A DNA stretch of 64,000 nt from Verrucomicrobiales bacterium. GTDB lineage: Bacteria > Verrucomicrobiota > Verrucomicrobiia > Limisphaerales > J093. Where the stretch lies: NCBI GenBank assembly GCA_024233305.1, contig JACKPV010000028.1, forward strand, positions 186,001-250,000, written 5' to 3'. The position numbers were made by a program, and so were the translations under genes. Below the pieces are notes generated by a model. The model ran no database searches. It was given only the letters and a program-made list of their open reading frames with translations, and was not told where the DNA came from. This document shows, piece by piece, positions 18,420 to 26,178 of this stretch. Positions within the stretch are counted from its first letter, which is position 1. Every line of letters starts with the position of its first letter.

Positions 18420-19292
18420 ATGCCCAGCACGCGCAACATTCGCCGCCGGATCCGGTCGGTCAAGAACACTTCGCAGATCACGAAGGCCATGCAGACCGTG
18501 GCCGCGTCGAAAATGCGCAAGGCCCAGACCGCAGCCATCAACGGCCGTCCGTTCGCCGACCTCGCCGCCCGCATCCTCGCCCACGCCGCCCAGAGCCTTG
18601 AGGACGACTACTCGCATCCCCTGCTAGAAAAGCGCAGCGGACCGAAACGGGCGGTCATCGTGATCGGCACCGACAAGGGACTGTGCGGCGCGCTCAATGC
18701 CAACCTGTTCCGCGAGGTGTCGCGTCTCGACAAGGATCACACCCTCTTCCTGACCGCCGGACGCAAGGCCTCCCAGTTCGTCGCCCGCACCCGGCGGCAA
18801 CTGGTCGCCGAGTTCTCCTATGGCGACGCGCCGACCTTCACCGATGCCCAGGCCATCGCCCGGGCAGCGCAGGACTTGTTCCTGAAAGGCGAGGTGGACG
18901 CGGTCGACGTGATGTTCCCGCGGTTCGTCAACACCCTGACCCAAACCCCGACCACCCGTCCCCTGCTGCCCATGGAACGGCTGTGGGAAAACGGCGACGC
19001 GGTGGTGGAGGCGAAGGGCGGGAACGGCGCAGCTCCGGACTACCTCTTCGAGCCCAACGCCGCCGAGGTCATGGGGGCGCTCCTGCGTTACTTCCTCGAT
19101 TTTCAAATCCTGCAGCTCTTGCAGGAAACCAAGGCTAGCGAACAAAGCGCCCGCATGGTGGCGATGAAGAACGCCACGGAAAACGCGAACCAGCTCATCA
19201 AGGACCTTACCCTGGCCTACAACAAGATCCGGCAGGCCGGCATCACCACCGAGCTGCTGGACATCTCAACCGCCCAGCTTGCCATCAGCTAG
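18420..19292 (+). CDS. atpG: F0F1 ATP synthase subunit gamma
   Basis: Central rotor shaft of 290 residues. The N-terminal helix RNIRRRIRSVKNTSQITKAM is diagnostic, as are the VIGTDKGLCGALNANL core and the C-terminal ARMVAMKNATENANQLI helix. It ends 12 bp before atpC. In most bacteria atpD lies exactly here. Confidence 0.97.
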   Translation: MPSTRNIRRRIRSVKNTSQITKAMQTVAASKMRKAQTAAINGRPFADLAARILAHAAQSLEDDYSHPLLEKRSGPKRAVIVIGTDKGLCGALNANLFREVSRLDKDHTLFLTAGRKASQFVARTRRQLVAEFSYGDAPTFTDAQAIARAAQDLFLKGEVDAVDVMFPRFVNTLTQTPTTRPLLPMERLWENGDAVVEAKGGNGAAPDYLFEPNAAEVMGALLRYFLDFQILQLLQETKASEQSARMVAMKNATENANQLIKDLTLAYNKIRQAGITTELLDISTAQLAIS

Positions 19293-19304
19293 CCTGCACC
19301 GCCC

Positions 19305-19715
19305 ATGGCCGCGAATCTCAAACTCGAAATCGTCACGCCGGAAGGTCAGGTCTACAGCCGTGACGTCGACATGGTCCTGTTGCCCGCCAGGGACGGTGAA
19401 CTGGGGATCTTCCCGCAGCACGCCCCTTTGATGACCCTGCTGGGCACCGGCGAGATCATCGCCCGGAGCGGCGGCCAGGAGGATCGCATCATCGTCACCA
19501 GCGGCTGCGCCGAAGTCACCGGCAACCAGGTCTCCGTCCTGACGGTCTTCGCCACCGAGGAAGGCGCCGTCGACGTCGAGAAGGCCGAAGAGGCCCGGCG
19601 CAAGGCCGAGGAACGGCTGAAGCAGAAGCTCTCGCCCGAGGAAACGTCCCTCGTCCAGGCCTCCCTGGCCCACTCGCTGGCCCAGCTCAAGATCAAGCGC
19701 CGCCCCCGCCCCTGA
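19305..19715 (+). CDS. atpC: F0F1 ATP synthase subunit epsilon
   Basis: Regulatory rotor subunit of 136 residues. The N-terminal beta sandwich is plain (IVTPEGQVYSRDVDMVLLPARDGELGIFPQHAPLMT), followed by a C-terminal helical hairpin rich in Glu, Ala and Lys that can inhibit rotation in the family. Last gene of the atp operon, with a hairpin shortly after the stop. Confidence 0.96.
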   Translation: MAANLKLEIVTPEGQVYSRDVDMVLLPARDGELGIFPQHAPLMTLLGTGEIIARSGGQEDRIIVTSGCAEVTGNQVSVLTVFATEEGAVDVEKAEEARRKAEERLKQKLSPEETSLVQASLAHSLAQLKIKRRPRP

Positions 19716-19728
19716 TCAGTTCCTGCCG

Positions 19729-19754
19729 GGAAACGAGCGCGAGTTCTCGTTTCC
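19729..19754 (+). terminator. hairpin after the atp operon
   Basis: GGAAACGAG (19729-19737) pairs perfectly with CTCGTTTCC (19746-19754) around an 8-nt loop, 13 bp after the atpC stop and between convergent genes. There is no U-tract, so intrinsic termination is only possible, not shown. Confidence 0.45.
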
Positions 19755-19836
19755 GTCCGCTCGCGCAACTTCCCCGCTTCGTCTGCGCACGCCTGTTCCG
19801 GCCACAGGAAACCACCGCCGGAACCGGGCGTCGCGA

Positions 19837-20847
19837 TCACGAGCGCGCCTGCTCGAACAGCCGTTGCCAGGCGCCGGGGAACGGATAGCGCAGGAGCGTT
19901 TGCAGCATGACCGAGCGCACCTCCGCCCGCGGGATCTTCACCCGCCGGGAGGGATCGAGCACGTTGGCAAGTCGCAACCGGCGGATCGTGCGCAAGCCGA
20001 TGAGGATCGGCCACGCGCAGGCCAGGCGCACCCGCACCTGCGAACGCGGCAACATGTTGGTGTAGTTCCACCCCGCCGCCAGATGCGCGCCGGCGCAGTC
20101 GAGATACTCGCCAAACAGCATGACAAACCGGGGCATCGTCCGGGCGTCCAGGAGGTCCGTCGGCGCCAGATCATGGGCGGCCAGGCCGGCCGCGGGCAGA
20201 TAGCATCGCCCCCGCTCCAGATCCCGCGGCAGGTCGCGAAGGATGTTCACCAACTGCAACCCCTTCCCGAAGCGAACCGCCCGCTCCAGCAGCAGCGCAT
20301 CATCCATCGCAGCGCCCGGAAAGACATGTCCCCGGCACATGCGCGTCCAAAACTCCCCGACACACCCCGCCACCCGGTAGGTGTAATCGTCCAGGTCCTG
20401 CCCCGTATCGAGGGCAATGACCCGCTGCGCGGAACCCTGGGCGAACCGCGTCAGATCCAATTCCTGACCGCTGGTGATGGTCTCCAGCACGCGCCGGATT
20501 TCCGCCCGATCCGCTTCCGGGCCTTCCTGCAGCAAGGTCAACGCCTCGTTGATCCGCGCCAGCAGCGTCCGCTCCTCGGGGACGCTCTGTTCGCTTAGAT
20601 ACTCCGTCAGGTCCAGCGGGGTCGGGTTGGCCCCGGTGATGCGCGCGCGGAGCGCCGCCAGCAACCGGAGCCGCTCCTCCAGCGGCACGGCATCGGTGTC
20701 CGCTATCGTGTCCGTTGCTCGCGCCAGTAAATACGCCAGCCCGATCGGCCGGCGGATGCGCCGCGGCAGCACGCGCAACGTCAGGTAAAACGACCGCGAT
20801 ACCGACGCGAGCAGATCCGTGAGAAGCGGATTCGCAGACGGACTCAT
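19837..20847 (-). CDS. squalene/phytoene synthase family protein, probably squalene synthase
   Basis: Predicted head-to-head prenyl synthase of 336 residues that would condense two farnesyl diphosphates, the first committed step to squalene and hopanoid-type lipids. Both aspartate-rich motifs are present: DTIAD near residue 50 and RDLPRDLERGRCYLP near 200. VAGCVGEFW matches the squalene synthase pattern more than phytoene synthase. The start at 20847 (MSPSAN) is preferred over an upstream extension. No other hopanoid gene adjoins it, although a phosphorylase resembling HpnG lies at 30.8 kb. Confidence 0.85.
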   Translation of the reverse strand: MSPSANPLLTDLLASVSRSFYLTLRVLPRRIRRPIGLAYLLARATDTIADTDAVPLEERLRLLAALRARITGANPTPLDLTEYLSEQSVPEERTLLARINEALTLLQEGPEADRAEIRRVLETITSGQELDLTRFAQGSAQRVIALDTGQDLDDYTYRVAGCVGEFWTRMCRGHVFPGAAMDDALLLERAVRFGKGLQLVNILRDLPRDLERGRCYLPAAGLAAHDLAPTDLLDARTMPRFVMLFGEYLDCAGAHLAAGWNYTNMLPRSQVRVRLACAWPILIGLRTIRRLRLANVLDPSRRVKIPRAEVRSVMLQTLLRYPFPGAWQRLFEQARS

Positions 20848-20946
20848 CCGGTGGTCCCGCGGGTGGTCAATGCGATGTCCCAGGGTTGGCCGGCCCCGGC
20901 TCCGCCCGCGAACGGGCTGCCGCATGCCGGGATTCCCGTCGTCCGG

Positions 20947-22539
20947 CTACCGGGTCTTCGCGATCAACATCGCGGCCAGTTCCGCAATCGGCACGCGCGT
21001 CTGCGCGGCCGTGTCGCGCTCCCGCACCGTGACCGTGTCCGCCAGTTCCGGCCCCTTCTCGCCAAGGGTCTCGAAGTCAACCGTCACGCAAAACGGCGTG
21101 CCCGCCTCGTCCTGTCGCGCATACCGCCGCCCGATCGATCCGCCGTCGTCATAGAAGACCGTCAGGTGGGGCCGCAACAGGTCCCGAACCGCCTTCGCCT
21201 TCTGCACGAGTTCGGGCTTGTTCCGCAACAAGGGCAGCACCCCGACCTTGATCGGCGCCACCCGGGGATGAAACCGCATGATGACCCGGGTCTCGGTCTT
21301 GCCTTTCGCGTCCGTTTCGCTGACCTCGCTGAACGCGTTCGCGATGAGCGCCAGGATCAGGCGGTCCACTCCGGCGGACGGTTCGATCACGTGCGGAACG
21401 TAATTCCCCTTCGCCAACCCGTCCGCGTCGTCCTTCGCCATCGCCGCGGCCGCCTCGGGGTCAACCCCCGAGCGCGTCAGATAACCGTAACGCGCGTCGT
21501 GATAACGCTGCCACAACGCCTGCCGCCGGGGCTCCTCGAGGTCCTTCCACGCCGTGCGCAATTCCTCGTCGAAAACCGCCATCGGCTTGCCCGAACAGCG
21601 CGCGTGCTGGCTGAGGTCGAAATCGCTCCGGGCGGCGATCCCCTCGAGTTCCTGGGTGCCGAACGGGAACTGGAACAGAATGTCGACCGTGGCCCGCGCG
21701 TAATGCGCCAGTTCCTCGGGCGTCTGCCAGTATTCCTCAAGGGTCGTCCGCGGCAACCCGATGCTCTCGTAGAACCGGATGCGCTCCTCGACCCAGTACT
21801 TGTGCCAGCGCTGCCACCCCCAATCGGACTGCGGCTCGCCCGGATGCCCGTCGCCCGCCGGCGCCACCCGGCCCTGGATCGCTTCGACCACTTCGTCGGG
21901 CTTGATGAAATACTCGAGTTCCATCTGCTCGAATTCGCGCGAACGGAAGGTGTAGTTGCGCGGCGTCACCTCGTTGCGAAACGCCTTGCCCACCTGCGCG
22001 ATGCCGAACGGCACCTTCTGCCGCGAGGTTTCGAGGACGTTCTTGAACTGCGCGAAGATCGCCTGCGCCGTTTCCGGCCGGAGATACGCCACGCTCGAGT
22101 CGTCCTGCACCGGCCCGACATGCGTCGTGAACATCAAGTTGAACGCCCGCGGCTCGGTCTTCTCGCCGTGGCATTCACTCACCATCTTGCTCGGCTTCTG
22201 GGGACATGGGATCTCGTTCGCTTGATCGGCGCGGAACCGGCCCTTGCACGTTTTGCAGTCGATCATCGGATCGCTGAACGTGTCCACGTGACCCGACGCT
22301 TCCCAAATCCGCGGCGACATGATGATCGTCGCCTCGAGCCCCGCCACGTCGTCACGGTGATGCACGATGTGCCGCCACCAGAGGTCCTTGACGTTCCGCT
22401 TCAACTCGGCGCCCAATGGACCGTAATCCCAGAAACCGTTGATGCCCCCGTAGATCTCCGACGACTGGTAAATGAACCCGCGCCGCTTGCACAGCGACAC
22501 GATCTTCTCCATCAATTCATTGCTCCGCGGCTCAGCCAT
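20947..22539 (-). CDS. glyQS: glycyl-tRNA synthetase, single-chain type
   Basis: Class II aminoacyl-tRNA synthetase of 530 residues, the dimeric form rather than the GlyQ+GlyS tetramer. The start MAEPRSNELMEKIVSLCKRR fits the family and replaces a longer non-homologous extension. Visible marks are GFWDYGPLGAELKRN, the catalytic-domain motif FRNEVTPRNYTFRSREFEQME, and VIEPSAGVDRL with the motif 3 arginine. The C-terminal anticodon-binding domain begins near LRFHPRVAPIKVGVLPL-type residues (about 430). It lies about 100 bp upstream of the squalene synthase gene on the same strand. Confidence 0.96.
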   Translation of the reverse strand: MAEPRSNELMEKIVSLCKRRGFIYQSSEIYGGINGFWDYGPLGAELKRNVKDLWWRHIVHHRDDVAGLEATIIMSPRIWEASGHVDTFSDPMIDCKTCKGRFRADQANEIPCPQKPSKMVSECHGEKTEPRAFNLMFTTHVGPVQDDSSVAYLRPETAQAIFAQFKNVLETSRQKVPFGIAQVGKAFRNEVTPRNYTFRSREFEQMELEYFIKPDEVVEAIQGRVAPAGDGHPGEPQSDWGWQRWHKYWVEERIRFYESIGLPRTTLEEYWQTPEELAHYARATVDILFQFPFGTQELEGIAARSDFDLSQHARCSGKPMAVFDEELRTAWKDLEEPRRQALWQRYHDARYGYLTRSGVDPEAAAAMAKDDADGLAKGNYVPHVIEPSAGVDRLILALIANAFSEVSETDAKGKTETRVIMRFHPRVAPIKVGVLPLLRNKPELVQKAKAVRDLLRPHLTVFYDDGGSIGRRYARQDEAGTPFCVTVDFETLGEKGPELADTVTVRERDTAAQTRVPIAELAAMLIAKTR

Positions 22540-23093
22540 AAGCGGCGCAGTGTTGGCGCCGCCCGCCCGCCTGTCAAGAAACCCGCGCCGACCGAAAAGC
22601 CGACCAACGTGCGCGGCTCGGCTGCTTCCAACAAGGAACGCCTCGCCGAAGACAAGCAAGGAGTTCATTCCACCGCGACCATTTGGCACGTCGTAGCCGA
22701 CGACGTTAAGTCGCCGTACGATCCCCTCTGGACACGGCTGCGTCCCAACCCAGGCGCCGACTTCTCTCGCGGGCGCAACGCCAAGTCGATCGACGAGAAG
22801 GAGTCCTTCGGGTGGATTCAGGCTGATGAGGGGGCCGCCGCGGCGGCCCGCCGCTACCCCGGGGTGTGCTGTCGACAACCCGACGGGTCCCAAAAGCGGA
22901 CAGGAGGGCCTTGATCCCTGATGAAATCGCCAGGGCGGAGACGGGCGACGGAGATCGTGTCGGTGCGCAGGCTTTTTTGCGGACGAGGTTTCCCGGGATG
23001 CGGACCCGCGCGTGGGAGATTCCAGGAAGGAGCTGCTTCACCGAATCGGCCTTCGGGACCCGGTTCAGACTCCTTGGTGGTGAGCTTGCTAAT
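22540..23093. other. no gene seen; palindrome-rich intergenic region
   Basis: Frames here have no recognisable protein. GCCGCCGCGGCGGC (from about 22831) is a local palindrome. AGTTCATTCC also occurs here at about 22665 and recurs in the hairpin at 23285. No tRNA other than the one at 23094 was found. Confidence 0.5.
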
Positions 23094-23168
23094 TGGAGCC
23101 AGTGGTCGGGGTCGAACCGACGACCTACGGTTTACGAAACCGTTGCTCTGCCGCTGAGCTACACTGGC
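23094..23168 (-). tRNA. tRNA-Thr(CGT)
   Basis: On the minus strand GCCAGTG pairs with CACTGGC as acceptor stem. The anticodon arm is ACGGT-TTCGTAA-ACCGT with anticodon CGT, reading ACG threonine codons. The T arm contains GGTTCGACCC, and CCA is encoded at 23094-23096. Confidence 0.95.
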
Positions 23169-23284
23169 TGCAACCGCGGGTGACCTTAGCATTCCGCTCC
23201 AACGTCGCAAGACCTTTCGCCGTGTTTGCGGCGCCAGGTGCGCATCCCAGGTTCTTCCGACTCCGAAGGAGCTGAGGAATTGGC

Positions 23285-23346
23285 GCGCCGAGTTCATTCC
23301 GCCAAAGTCGCCCGGAGTCAACCCGGCAGCAGAATGAACTCCGCGC
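23285..23346. repeat. inverted repeat between tRNA-Thr and the TlpA-like gene
   Basis: GCGCCGAGTTCATTC (23285-23299) faces GAATGAACTCCGCGC (23332-23346) with one mismatch and a 32-nt loop. It lies after the end of the TlpA-like gene, where a transcript end would be expected. The stretch 23171-23404 holds no gene. Confidence 0.5.
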
Positions 23347-23404
23347 TCCGAAAAGGCCGAGACGCGCGCCGGCGCCAGGAACTGGTTGCCGGGACGGAGG
23401 AGAC

Positions 23405-23902
23405 TTACTTGGTCTGGCTTTCGAGCAACTCGGCCACTACCTGCTCGGTGAGTTCATAGCCGTCGAGCAGCGGGTAGCCTTCCCACCGCACGATGCCCTG
23501 GGGATCGACGATGATGACGTGCGGGATTCCCTTCACGCCAAGCGCGTTGTTCATCCGTTTCTGCGGGTCGATGGCGCTGAAATACTCGATCTTCGGATCG
23601 GTCAGGGCCTTGACCTTCGCTTCCGGTTCGTCGGAAACGCCGATCACCACGAGTTGTTTGCCGAACTTCTGGTGGAAGGCGTTGAGTTCGGGGATCGCCT
23701 TGCGGCAGGGCGGGCACCAAGTCGCCCAGAAATCGATGAGTACCCACTTGCCCTCTCTCGGGGGTTCTTTGGTGAGCCATTTCTCGACCACGAATTCCGG
23801 GGCTTGCTTGCCGAGGAACGAGTCGGCCCAGAGCCGCTTTTCAGCGGCGTTCGCGTTGGAGAGCAGCAGACCGACAACGGCGCAGAACAGGAGTCGTTTC
23901 AT
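23405..23902 (-). CDS. TlpA-like thioredoxin-fold protein, exported
   Basis: Thiol-disulfide oxidoreductase of 165 residues acting outside the cytoplasm. A short signal peptide (to about residue 20, SNANAAE) precedes an AhpC/TSA-thioredoxin fold. The redox site is WATWCPPCRK with Cys63 and Cys66, and the cis-proline is in KGIPHVIIVD. The start at 23902 (MKRLLF) is preferred to MLPP four codons upstream because it gives a normal signal peptide. A phosphoesterase gene lies 15 bp upstream on the same strand. A second periplasmic redox protein, DsbD-like, is at 26.2 kb and could reduce it. Confidence 0.9.
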   Translation of the reverse strand: MKRLLFCAVVGLLLSNANAAEKRLWADSFLGKQAPEFVVEKWLTKEPPREGKWVLIDFWATWCPPCRKAIPELNAFHQKFGKQLVVIGVSDEPEAKVKALTDPKIEYFSAIDPQKRMNNALGVKGIPHVIIVDPQGIVRWEGYPLLDGYELTEQVVAELLESQTK

Positions 23903-23917
23903 GGGCGGAAGCATAGC

Positions 23918-24388
23918 TCAGAGTGGAACCGGGTGAAAGTCGACCTCGGGACCCGCATCCGTCGCGCGGAGGATGGCGACCGAACACCCGCCGCCCAAGC
24001 GCGGGCGGCTGGCCGAGCCCGGGTTCACAAAAAGCACCCCGTCGACGCGCTGACAGAAGGTCCGGTGCGTGTGACCGAAGACAAGGACATCCGGAGGGTC
24101 GGTGCGGAGATGTTCCGCGAGTCGTCCGTGGAGGTGGTGGGGGTCAACGATGTGCTGCACCAGGAAGTCCAGCCCGGCCAGTTGGAGGCGTTCGGTCTCG
24201 CGATACGATGGATCGTAGTCGGTGTTGCCGGCGACGGCGGTGACCGGCGCGATGGCCTCCAGTTGGAGCAGGATACGCGGCTGGCCGATGTCGCCAGCGT
24301 GGAGGATGTGATCGACCCCGGTGAAGATCTCGAGGACCTGTGGCGGCAGGTGGTTGTGGGTGTCCGAGATCAGTCCGATGCGGGCCAT
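23918..24388 (-). CDS. YfcE/MJ0936-type metallophosphoesterase
   Basis: Cytoplasmic phosphodiesterase-like protein of 156 residues with a two-metal centre. All ligand blocks are present: LISDTHNH, HAGDIG, VAGNTDY and VFGHTHRTF, ending in NPGSAS. Relatives act on small phosphodiesters in vitro; the natural substrate is generally unknown. It lies between the DUF6580 membrane gene and the TlpA-like gene, all on the minus strand with gaps of about 15 bp, so they are probably co-transcribed. Confidence 0.92.
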   Translation of the reverse strand: MARIGLISDTHNHLPPQVLEIFTGVDHILHAGDIGQPRILLQLEAIAPVTAVAGNTDYDPSYRETERLQLAGLDFLVQHIVDPHHLHGRLAEHLRTDPPDVLVFGHTHRTFCQRVDGVLFVNPGSASRPRLGGGCSVAILRATDAGPEVDFHPVPL

Positions 24389-24405
24389 GGTCGGATGCCG
24401 GGGGT

Positions 24406-25029
24406 TCAGGCCTTGGCTTCCTCGGGTTCTCCTTCGGACGGCTCTTCCGCAGCGGCTTCCTCGGGTTCTTCCTTCGGTTCCAACGCTTCGCCCAGCTTCA
24501 TGGCCCCGGCGAAGAGGCCCGTGAAGAGCCCCCCGCTGAGCAGCGTGCTGCGGAAGAACTCGACGGTGGGCGGGTAGCCGGCAGTGCCTTTGGTGAGGGC
24601 GGTGATCCAGCCGGCGAGGGTCTGGGTGTATTCCGGATTGTGGAAGGGATTGAACAGCCAGGCCGCCGTGTTGGTAATGAGATAGAACAGGATCGCCCCG
24701 AGCACCCCGCCACCAAGGAGCGCGAGGAGCGACGATTGCGGTTTAAACCGGCGACCGAAGGCGATCAGGGCCGCATACCCGAGGTAGTTGATCAACATGT
24801 GCCACTGGAAGGCGTCCACGCCGCGCGCTTGGTAATAGCTGCAGATGGCAAGGTCTGTCACCGCCATCGTGGCCAGCGGCAACCACCACGCGAGCGCGCC
24901 GGTGAAATAGACGCCGGCACAGAACAACAGCCCGTACACCGCGCTGAAGTTCGGCGGCATCAGGCCGGGAAACCGGGTCAACGCGAAGACGACCATCAGG
25001 AGAATGGGCAGTCCGAGCTTTGCTTTCAC
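24406..25029 (-). CDS. DUF6580 family membrane protein
   Basis: Integral membrane protein of 207 residues with five or six hydrophobic segments in an ECF-substrate-component-like pattern (PPNFSAVYGLLFCAGVYF, then FYLITNTAAWLFNP). A very acidic Glu/Ala/Pro tail follows. No ATG fits the homologous N-terminus; GTG at 25029 (VKAKLGLP) is chosen. Family function is unknown; a transport role is only suggested by fold. It is divergent from the pseudouridine synthase gene with about 50 bp between them. Confidence 0.75.
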   Translation of the reverse strand: MKAKLGLPILLMVVFALTRFPGLMPPNFSAVYGLLFCAGVYFTGALAWWLPLATMAVTDLAICSYYQARGVDAFQWHMLINYLGYAALIAFGRRFKPQSSLLALLGGGVLGAILFYLITNTAAWLFNPFHNPEYTQTLAGWITALTKGTAGYPPTVEFFRSTLLSGGLFTGLFAGAMKLGEALEPKEEPEEAAAEEPSEGEPEEAKA

Positions 25030-25080
25030 CGGTGTCGATGATACGGCAAGGCCCTGGAATGACAAGTTCCGTTCCCGCCG

Positions 25081-25842
25081 ATGACCGATCTGTTCCCCAT
25101 CGTGCATGAAGATGACGACCTGCTGGTGATCAACAAACCGGCCGGTCTCGTGTGCCATCCGACCAAAGGCGACGAGCGATCCAGCCTGGCGGGCCGGGTG
25201 CGATTGTACCTCGGCGCGGAGGCTCCGGTGCGGCTGGTCAATCGTCTGGACCGCGAAACCAGCGGATTGGTGGTAGTGGCCCGCACCCTGGAGGCCGCCC
25301 GCGAACTGGGCCGGCGCTGGGAGGGACGCGAGGTGCGCAAGCGCTATCGGGCCATCGTCCACGGGTGGCCCGAGGTGGACGCGGGCGTCATCCGGGCGCC
25401 GTTGGGACGGGACGAAGGCAGCGTGGTGGCGATCAAGGACTGCGTGCGGGCCGACGGCGCCTCGGCGCAAACGGCCTTCACGGTGGGTCGCCGCTTCGCA
25501 CGGCGGGAGGGGCGGTTCGCCGATCTGCGCGTGGAACCGCTCACCGGCCGCAAACACCAGATCCGCATCCACCTGCAACACTTCGGGCATCCGATTGTGG
25601 GCGACAAGCTCTACGGGCCTGACGACCGGCTGTATTTGGACTTCGTGGAGGGCCGGTTGACCGAGGCTGGACGGAGGCAGTTGATTCTGCCTTGGCAGGC
25701 GTTGCATGCCGGGGAGTTGGAGTTCACATGGCGCGGAACCCCGGTTCGTTTCGAGGTCCCGCCGGAGCGGTGGTTTATCGAGTTCACGGGGGACGTGATC
25801 GGGACTTTGACTCCGGAGATCCGATCAAGCGGCAATCCCTGA
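25081..25842 (+). CDS. RluA-family pseudouridine synthase
   Basis: RNA-modifying enzyme of 253 residues that isomerises uridine in rRNA or tRNA. The catalytic motif reads VNRLDRETSG, with the essential Asp in the usual HRLDR block (His replaced by Asn). GRKHQIRIHLQHFGHPIVGDKLYG is the second family block. No S4 domain is visible at the N-terminus. The target site cannot be told from sequence. The stop at 25842 touches the left end of a 196-bp inverted-repeat element. Confidence 0.92.
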   Translation: MTDLFPIVHEDDDLLVINKPAGLVCHPTKGDERSSLAGRVRLYLGAEAPVRLVNRLDRETSGLVVVARTLEAARELGRRWEGREVRKRYRAIVHGWPEVDAGVIRAPLGRDEGSVVAIKDCVRADGASAQTAFTVGRRFARREGRFADLRVEPLTGRKHQIRIHLQHFGHPIVGDKLYGPDDRLYLDFVEGRLTEAGRRQLILPWQALHAGELEFTWRGTPVRFEVPPERWFIEFTGDVIGTLTPEIRSSGNP

Positions 25843-26037
25843 GCCGTAACGATTCAGTACCTCGTTGCCGTCGACGTGCAGTCGGCGCATGATTCAGCGG
25901 GGATGCGGACGCCTGCCGCCGGGGGCGACGATTCACCAAAACGTGACTGGCAGTCGGAATCGGCGAGACCGCGTAAGCCCCTGGATTTCAGCGCCGACCA
26001 CACGTCGGCGGCTACCGCGTGTTGAATTGATCCGGCT
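25842..26037 (+). repeat. 196-bp inverted-repeat element, copy A
   Basis: The ends AGCCGTAACGATTCAGTA and, read inward from the right, AGCCGGATCAATTCAAC are imperfect inverted repeats. Inside them lie arms of the type GTAGCCGCCGACGTG, each able to form a GCCGAC/GTCGGC hairpin. The centre has ACGTGACTGGCAGTCGGAAT and GGATTTCAGCGCCGAC. Copies B (50738-50933) and C (41959-42150, reversed) align over their whole length. It begins at the last base of the pseudouridine synthase gene. No gene is seen in 25843-26178. Confidence 0.9.
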
Positions 26038-26178
26038 GAGTGTGTTGGCGGACTGGAGGGGACGATTGAGACTCCTGTTGGACGAGATGATGGATGCGGC
26101 CGTCGCGGGAGGGCTTGGACGGAGCCTGCCAGGGCTTGATGTCCAGCGCGTCGCTTGATGGCAGGGGGAGATGCCCGG

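Noticed and set aside
20851..22914. 687-codon plus-strand frame opposite glyQS
   Set aside because: Antisense shadow; the minus strand has unmistakable glycyl-tRNA synthetase motifs.
22706..23041. 111-codon minus-strand frame near tRNA-Thr
   Set aside because: Low-complexity Arg/Pro/Ser composition, no start context and no recognisable fold.
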